Of a stretch of DNA of 64,000 nt, positions 57,401 to 64,000 are shown one piece after another. Every line of letters starts with the position of its first letter. The first letter of the stretch is position 1. The stretch is from Apus apus (taxonomy: Eukaryota; Chordata; Aves; Apodiformes; Apodidae). The stretch is from assembly GCF_020740795.1 (NCBI RefSeq), contig NC_067291.1, positions 21,048,780-21,112,779 on the forward strand, given 5' to 3'. The notes below the pieces were generated by a model, which saw nothing but the letters and a program-made list of their open reading frames with translations, was not told where the DNA came from and searched no databases. A program made the translations under genes and the position numbers.

Positions 57401-60400
57401 ATAACTTCATTCCTGTTTTCACTCTCTCTTAGATCAGACAATAACATCAAGAATCAGTTCAGTGAGACACACGTGTCACCACCACTTTCCCTGTCACATC
57501 TGTTAGGAAACAGCAGTTAGTTTGCTCACAACAGCTACATTCACAATCATCTGCGTTTACCTGACCAGTTGCTTTTTGGGGTCTAGTATGTTCAACAACT
57601 TGTCTGCATACACCTTCTTAGAAGCAGTAAAAAGAATGATCTATGGATTAAAGGGGAAAAAGTAATTACTTTAGGTATAAGTATGTGAAGATACTTTAAA
57701 AATTGAATTCAAAGGTAATATCTAGTTGATTTACCTCATAAATCTGAGACATACGTTCCAGGAATTCTCGGAAGAATGGCCTTAACCGGACATAGACCTG
57801 CAGCAGAAATGGGTTTTATTGAAGATTCAAAATACTTGGACTATCCCCTGCACTACTATCAGCTTGTAAAGATTAGGTCAAAATATAAATAAAGAGCAAA
57901 CACCAACTTCTGACACAATAACAACTCAGTTAAAACAATCTTTCATTAGCTTGCAAGCTAAGCAGCTGCAAGTGAAACTGAAATTAGAAATAATTTCAAT
58001 TAAAATATAAAAAGTTGGACAATCTTTAAAGAAAAAACAAATCAGGTTGCTTTGACTAAACATTTTTAATCAGCTTTCACCAGCACGGCAGCATCAGTTC
58101 AATTACTAGCGAATGTGCCAGCTCTTGAACTAAATTATCTTAATAACCTTCTTCCACTAATTGAATATGGGGGTGTCAGAAGTTATTTAAAGAAAAAAAA
58201 AAGGCTTTAGCTGTTTCCAAATTTCCATAAATTCAAATTCCAATGGCACAGAACAGCACACACACACAAATTATTCCCTGCAAAAACCTGCAGACTCACG
58301 AGACAAGATACCAAGTTAGGAGACTCCTGCACCTCCAGACCCGAGCCCGGGGCTCCCACGGGGGCAGGTGCCACCTCTGGGGCTGGAGGGCAAGGGCCCA
58401 GCAGCAGGGCAGGCTGAGGGCACACACCAACACCCAGCTGTGGATCTGAACCTGGCCTGCTGCTTGGCACAGAGCTGGGCTTGACCTGAACCAACAGTGA
58501 CAACACATGCTCAGGAGGGACAAGGTCAGCCTTACGCTCCACTTCCCCACCCGTGAGGTTCAGAGATTGCCCACTGACAGGCAACTGGAAGGAAACATTA
58601 TCCCTTTTCTGCATGAAAAAACCCCAATGAATTACGTGTTCCCCTTGGTGTCAAAATCTCTGCAATTACAAGAATTTCAGAATACCTGTCACATATCTCT
58701 GTACCTGATGATTGTACCATCGTTTTCCAAGGTGAAAACCAGAGCCAGGGTAGGTAACTTGCCCTGTGATGCTGCACGTACCCCCTGCCCCTCCACAAGG
58801 AGCCCCTGCACCACGGCAGGACCCCCTGCCCCCGGGGCAGGCTGGACACCAGCACCAGGCTCACCTGACTGCTCCTGCTCTGCCCTCAGACAGCCTGAGC
58901 ACCTGCTGCAAGGAAAGAGGGCAGGAGACACCTCTGGGCAGCTGCAGAGACACCATGCCCAGCTCCCTGTGCCTGGACCGTGTGTCCAGTGACCCAAACA
59001 AACACCGTTCCCAACCGGACAGGACTGCCTGGGGTGCAGCCGCGCTACTCCGAGGGGCAGAAAGGCCATTCCGGAGGTTCTGCTGAACTAAAGCTACATC
59101 TTCCCAAGCTAAGACCCGATTTCATTGTGGATGCTGCCCAAGATAAACCAGAGCTTCCTGGCTTTCAGATCCAGAGCTTGATGGCTCTTCTGTTATTTCC
59201 AGAACAGAGTGGAGTTCATTAGAAGGGGGAGCCAGAATTCCCAAGCCCTGTTTGCTCATTCCACTGCAGTAACAAAGTAAAGCATCTGAGGCCTTGGTTG
59301 GCCACGGTAAGATGGAAAACATGTAACACTATATCCAATAACCTACAAGTGACCTAGGGAGTTCCACAACAACTTTCAAGGATCAGGAAGATCAATGGGA
59401 ATTATTCTGTGACAGATCCGTAAAGATGTGATTCAACTGGAGAACTTTTGACCGCAGCCTGCTAAGGTACCTGGGCAGTGAGGAGATGATCTCATGTCTG
59501 GGGCCTGAAGCCAGCAACAGAACAAAACCTCTTTACCAAGGAAAAATAAAAGATCAATTTCTTCATAAGATAAGATTCTTATTTGATTATAGAAAGTAAT
59601 ACCAGGAGTACAAAGTCTAAATTCTACAGCTGAAGAGAGGACGATGTATTTTTGATTCCCAGGCAGATGTGAGCACTGAACAGATCTGGTACTTAGGAAT
59701 ATTCCAGTTTTGCACAGGCTGTCTTTTTACTAAGTCCAACACTTAAACACCAGGATGATTTACCCATTTTTTCAACCAAGAAAACATAAACAAACTCCTG
59801 GTGTCAAAGCCTGACATAAGTAAGCCCCCTCACAGCATTTTTAAATTATGTTTTTAAACAGAATCAGTAAGTGGCTCATCCAAAGGGTTCAATCCCCTCT
59901 ATGTCAGTGCTGGGAAGGCACAGCAATTTCAGAGTTTGCAGAACACTGCTCTATACCCAGACATTAAATTGGTACCTTCTGCATAACTCCAGGTGAGTTG
60001 TGAGAGAGAACTTAGTAGCAAACAAGCCCCTATTTCTGTGAACCTTTCTTTATCACAAACACTAAAACATGCAGCAGCAGAGCAGAGTTACTCGGTGTGA
60101 ATCTGGTGCCCGACTCATGGGCCAAGAGGGTTCAGCTGCAGTTTATAACAGAACTTCTAGAACCTGTCCACCTGATTCCCACTGATGTAGCACCCTACAA
60201 TGGCCAGAAACGTCCTTTCTTCCAGAAAGCACCTGGTTTATCACCACACTACTGCAAGAGCTTGAGGTCTTCAGATGGGTAAGAAAATGTAAATGCTGTG
60301 AACTCAGATTCACATTTGCAGTATTAGTCAGAATTGCATGCTAAAGTTAGGATACTAGTGGAAAACATCTTCAGAAACAACTCTCTCACACTCACATTGT

Positions 60401-63400
60401 TTGCACTGGGTTATATTATGCAATAATTTATTTATAGTAACTTGCTGACTTCTACTTTGCTCGGACAGCTTAGTGTCTGCTTCTCTGTTGCCAGCTGTAA
60501 TGACTTTCAAAATGAAATATGGAGATGTGAAATTAATACAGGACTATGCCAGAGGTGGTAGTCAAGTTGATAAGCAAAAGAAATACAACATAAAAGATGA
60601 TAAATAGCTAATAATTTAGTAAAAACACTAGAAAAGGTATTAAATACCAATAAATACTTTTTCAGCTTTTTTCACAGGAGATTACATGTCTTTTTGCACA
60701 TCATGCTCTGGTTAAAGATTAACTTAATTGTATCCCTAAAGTATCTGCCTTGCTTATTATCTCTTCCCTACTAAGAGCTGAATGCTTTGTCAGTGTCTAG
60801 TGAGACTTAAAACCAGCAAAACAGAATACAGGGACCAGGAGAGTACTCAAAGACAGTGGTCAACCTTCTCAGCCCTGCAGGAAGCTGCTGTTCCCTGGCA
60901 AATCCAGGCTGGACTCTTGAGAAAGCCAAGAGGAAACTCATGCAGGACTCGGACAGTAACTTCCCTGTCCCAAGGCTCTACAGGCTTGTGTACAGTGCTG
61001 ATAAATACAGCTTTAGAAACATGGTCAGACACTCCTTCCACTCCCATTTCCTGAAGGCACAATCCTGCTAAGATCTCAGCATAATCAATCAGTCACTAGA
61101 AGGATAAGTTATGCACAGCAGAAAATAAATCATACTGAGATCTTTTAAGAGAAAGAAGGGAAAAAAAAGAAGCTTTAGTCTTCCTGATTCTGTTAAGTGT
61201 CAAGAACCTCCAAAGAACTAATTCTAAGGCTCCTTGCAAGTTCAGCCTGGAGGAAACTGTACATGGCTGTCAACAAATAAGAGACAAGATAAACCCATGT
61301 TTAAAAATTGCTTCAGCTTTTCAGATTTCAAGGGTTTTTATATGCAACAGTGAAGACAAACATTTTTTAAATCAGGAAAAATACCTGACAATTGTCCTTT
61401 TAAGGTGCCTGATGACTGGCTCATTCTCCAAAGATACTATAGAGGGGTCCAATACTGTGCCAACTACATGGTGAGGAAGCTGTTGCTGCTCCCAGGTACA
61501 TCACAGAAAAGGACCTGAGAACAACAGCCTGGGTCAGTGCAGCACCTCTGGCAGTTGCTGGAAGAGAGATCCTCCTTCCCATGCTTGTTCCTCTGTGGTA
61601 GGTCAGTGTGAAACACACACAACTAACAGCACCTCCAACAGCAGGACAAGAACCTACATCCAGCAGTCTCCACAAGACAAAGAAATATTGCTCTGACTAC
61701 TCAGTGGTCTCTCTCTGGGAGTAAAGAGGTAGAACTGGTGCTGGCAAAGCCTGAGCAAGACTGACAGCCAACAGAGATGGCTAATGCTGGGCCCCGAAGA
61801 TGTCTTCCATACCAAACAAAAGGATCGAGCAGTGTGGACTGGTTTTCCCTTCAAGGGATGAAAGTAGACAGTCTGTGAGTAGCTGCACCTGGGAAACAGC
61901 CCTGGAAATGAAGGTTTCAGTGCTCCTGCCTCCACCTGCTGGCAAGAAGCAGGCTGCTGCCGCAGGGCTGTGCCAAGATCCACGGTCCTGAAGCAGGACA
62001 ACTCACCTGCACCATCCCACCCCCTGCCCACAGCCCCGGCAGCTGGGAGCTGCCAGTCACTTCTCTCTTTAAACAAGATGGTAGCACACACACAGAGAGC
62101 AAACATTGATACCTCACACAAAATAAAAAGGTGTGTATTTTTTTATGCGCACGAATTACCTGGTAAATGACATCTTGAAAAAGAACTGGGAACGTGAGTG
62201 CAGCATCTTCTAGCTCATTTAGACTACAGTGCACTAACGTTTCATCCTAGTGAAAACAAAAAGGTGGCATAAAAGGAAGGAAAGACTGGAGAGAATGCTG
62301 AGTATACAAGCCATTTTCTGCATCTTTATGCTCATTTTTAGGTAGGTTTCTTTAGTCTGGAAAATGTATTTCTCTGCAACTGCTGTCAAGATCGAAAAGG
62401 AATTCCTAGAATGCATTATACATTTTGTTATTCTTGCTGTTTGTTTTTTTTTTTAAATCACTTAGAATTGTACTAGGGGCATAATTATAAGAAGGCATTT
62501 TAATTTTGTAGGCTACCCTGTCATTCAGTTCAAATCTGCATCTGTCAGTTTGAATAATCCATCCATTCAAATGACCACTAGAGGACAAGCCCACTGCTAC
62601 TGTCCGTGATAAAACAATGCTCCTGACATCACGAACAGGCTCTGAAACAACTTTCAAAACAGAGAGGATAAAACAATATTTCTATGAGTATTTTACAAAG
62701 TGGTTTGTGCTCTCTAAGAATAAGAATGTTCTAAGAAGCAGAAGACAGATTCTTGCCCAATCTTGACACAAGACAGACAAAGCTGAACTTTCCTATTTAT
62801 TACATACAATTATTTTCCACGTTGGATTCAGGAAAGCTTTATGGGGACAGATAACTGAGATGAAAAGCATTGTAATGCTTTTTGGTTTTTTTTAAACAGG
62901 ATGTTAAGCATCCAACAAATACAGCAAGCATCCTATTCTTGCCACTATTACTGTTTTTTAAATGCAGGCCATCTTTAAATAAAAATACTATGACAATGGT
63001 GTAATATTCACTAAGGCCTTTTTGTCTAAGGCAAGCATGACCAATTCCAGCAACAGACAAAAGAAATGAAAAGCTGCACACCACCTCCTGCTTTTAGCAT
63101 GTATTTATAAAAATACTTACCAAGTCTAGAACTAATGAGAATTCTGGTGTGCTTCTTGTTTTCAGTGGAAGAGCTGGCTTCCTGTTCAGTTGTTCTTCTG
63201 TTAGTGGTGGAACATGTTTGATGAAATAGTATCTGAAAAGAACATGGATTTTGCTGTAGAAGTGCATATACATTATTTAACTGGTGATGTTGCAGCCCTA
63301 CTTCAATATTTAAGGCTGCACAAGAAACAAGTATTTTAAAAGTAAAAACCACCACATCAGTCTACACATTTTTTTAAAGTGAAGAGCTTTTGGAATTCAT

Positions 63401-63566
63401 GGCCACAATATAAAACTGTTCCAACTTCAATTATTCCAATCCCAAACGGAACAATTTAGTATTTTGAGTACAAACATTAGCACTTACGGATCAAAGACTT
63501 CCCAGTCTTCTTCATAGGTGGCTTCTGCATGGGCTGATGAGTAGCCACTGTCTGGAGATACTGGTG
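54431..63566 (-). CDS. CTDSPL2: CTDSPL2, CTD small phosphatase-like 2 (partial: last 8 coding exons)
   Basis: Exons in transcript order: 63566-63488, 63232-63121, 62246-62160, 57797-57735, 57640-57561, 55653-55527, 55109-55014, 54496-54431. They encode the C-terminal 235 residues, about half of the roughly 466-aa human protein. The segment has the linker [19 protein letters not shown], then the FCP/SCP phosphatase domain. Motif I is LVLDLDETLVHC, followed by [20 protein letters not shown] and the second metal-binding motif [11 protein letters not shown]. It ends [15 protein letters not shown] with TAA. Known family: Mg-dependent HAD-fold serine/threonine phosphatases using the two aspartates of DxDxT; CTDSPL2 has been linked to SMAD and cell-cycle control. 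Catalytic residues are intact. Seven internal introns are GT-AG, the largest 4.4 kb (57798-62159). The 5' exons lie beyond 64000. Confidence 0.96.
57798..62159 (-). other. CTDSPL2: Large intron within the CTDSPL2 phosphatase domain (4.4 kb)
   Basis: This lies between the exon ending FQDVIYQ and the exon starting VYVRLRPFF. No exon, RNA gene or clear transposon is visible. Open frames (for example 58507-58992 plus, 61654-62121 minus) lack splice context and recognisable similarity. A B-box-like gggttcaatcccc at 59885 has no matching tRNA structure. Confidence 0.6.
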
Positions 63567-64000
63567 CTAAAATTCAACGAAAATGACCAAAACAACAAAT
63601 AAAACAAAAAACCACAAGAGCTAGTCTTATTAGTGCAGTTTTTAAAAGTGACAATTTGCACTTGATACACAAGTGCCTCAAGAGTGAAAAAAAACTCTCC
63701 CTGCAGCCCCAGCCTCTGGCTGCCCCTATCCCTCTGAGCCAGCCTGCTCAGCTCCTTGGGAGGCCACCAGAGCTCCAGTCACATCGTGCAGCAGATCCAC
63801 CACCTGGCCAGGCACACAGCAAGGCACAGAGGACACAGCAAGGCATCCACACGGCCTCTGATGGAGTGAGCTCCTGCAGCCATGCCCTGCTCTGAGCCAG
63901 CACAGCTCTTCCAGCCTGCAGCTTGTGCCCACCTCATGGCTGAGGAGACCTTCTGGATTGAGGCAACAGAACAGAGCAGAAGGTCTGGACCACACATCAG
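63567..64000 (-). other. CTDSPL2: CTDSPL2 intron running off the right edge
   Basis: Upstream of the exon at 63566-63488 (acceptor aattttag on the minus strand), the sequence to the window end shows no further exon matching the N-terminal half of CTDSPL2. It is read as intron continuing past 64000. Confidence 0.7.

Noticed and set aside
59885-59897. tRNA B-box-like gggttcaatcccc
   Set aside because: No matching A box at the right spacing and no cloverleaf arms around it.

Overview
This window is vertebrate nuclear DNA, most likely from a bird. Four conserved genes with GT-AG spliced exons are recognisable. Two short tails of the CR1 retrotransposon, the main avian LINE, lie at the left edge, and introns are compact (mostly 0.1-2 kb). 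The proteins are clear orthologues of human CIAO2A, SPG11, EIF3J and CTDSPL2 but differ throughout. I compared them with remembered human proteins, not with a database. Exon borders were placed by hand from splice sites, codon phase and protein similarity. The species cannot be fixed from this window.

Layout, left to right: (1) 1-2370 is non-coding flank with two CR1 tails. (2) 2729-8151, minus strand, is CIAO2A, complete in 5 exons (161 aa). (3) 8152-8518 is a short CpG-rich bidirectional promoter with two inverted copies of the ACTACA..TCCCAGCATGC (ZNF143/THAP11-type) motif and a YY1-type AAGATGGCGGC motif on the SPG11 start codon. (4) 8519-36477, plus strand, is SPG11 (spatacsin), complete in 40 exons. 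The exons sum to 7281 nt and keep frame throughout, giving 2426 aa against about 2443 in human. (5) 36.7-38.2 kb is a tail-to-tail intergenic gap. (6) 39159-47432, minus strand, is EIF3J, complete in 8 exons (252 aa), with its CpG island and a GT microsatellite upstream. (7) 47.6-52.4 kb is non-coding spacer and/or distal 3' UTR. (8) 54431-63566, minus strand, is the last 8 coding exons of CTDSPL2, with an AT-rich 3' UTR; its 5' exons lie beyond 64000.

The genes do not form a pathway. CIAO2A works in cytosolic iron-sulfur protein assembly, spatacsin in lysosome reformation and AP-5 trafficking, eIF3j in translation initiation and recycling, and CTDSPL2 is a DxDxT-class phosphatase. The order CTDSPL2-EIF3J-SPG11 matches human 15q. 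CIAO2A directly 5' of SPG11 does not, because in human it lies about 20 Mb away beside SNX1. I found no previously undescribed system. The most notable items are the inverted ZNF143-type pair in the shared promoter, a U12-type (minor spliceosome) intron 3 and a GC-AG intron 14 in SPG11, the CIAO2A-SPG11 junction, and a G-run-rich purine tract in EIF3J intron 1.
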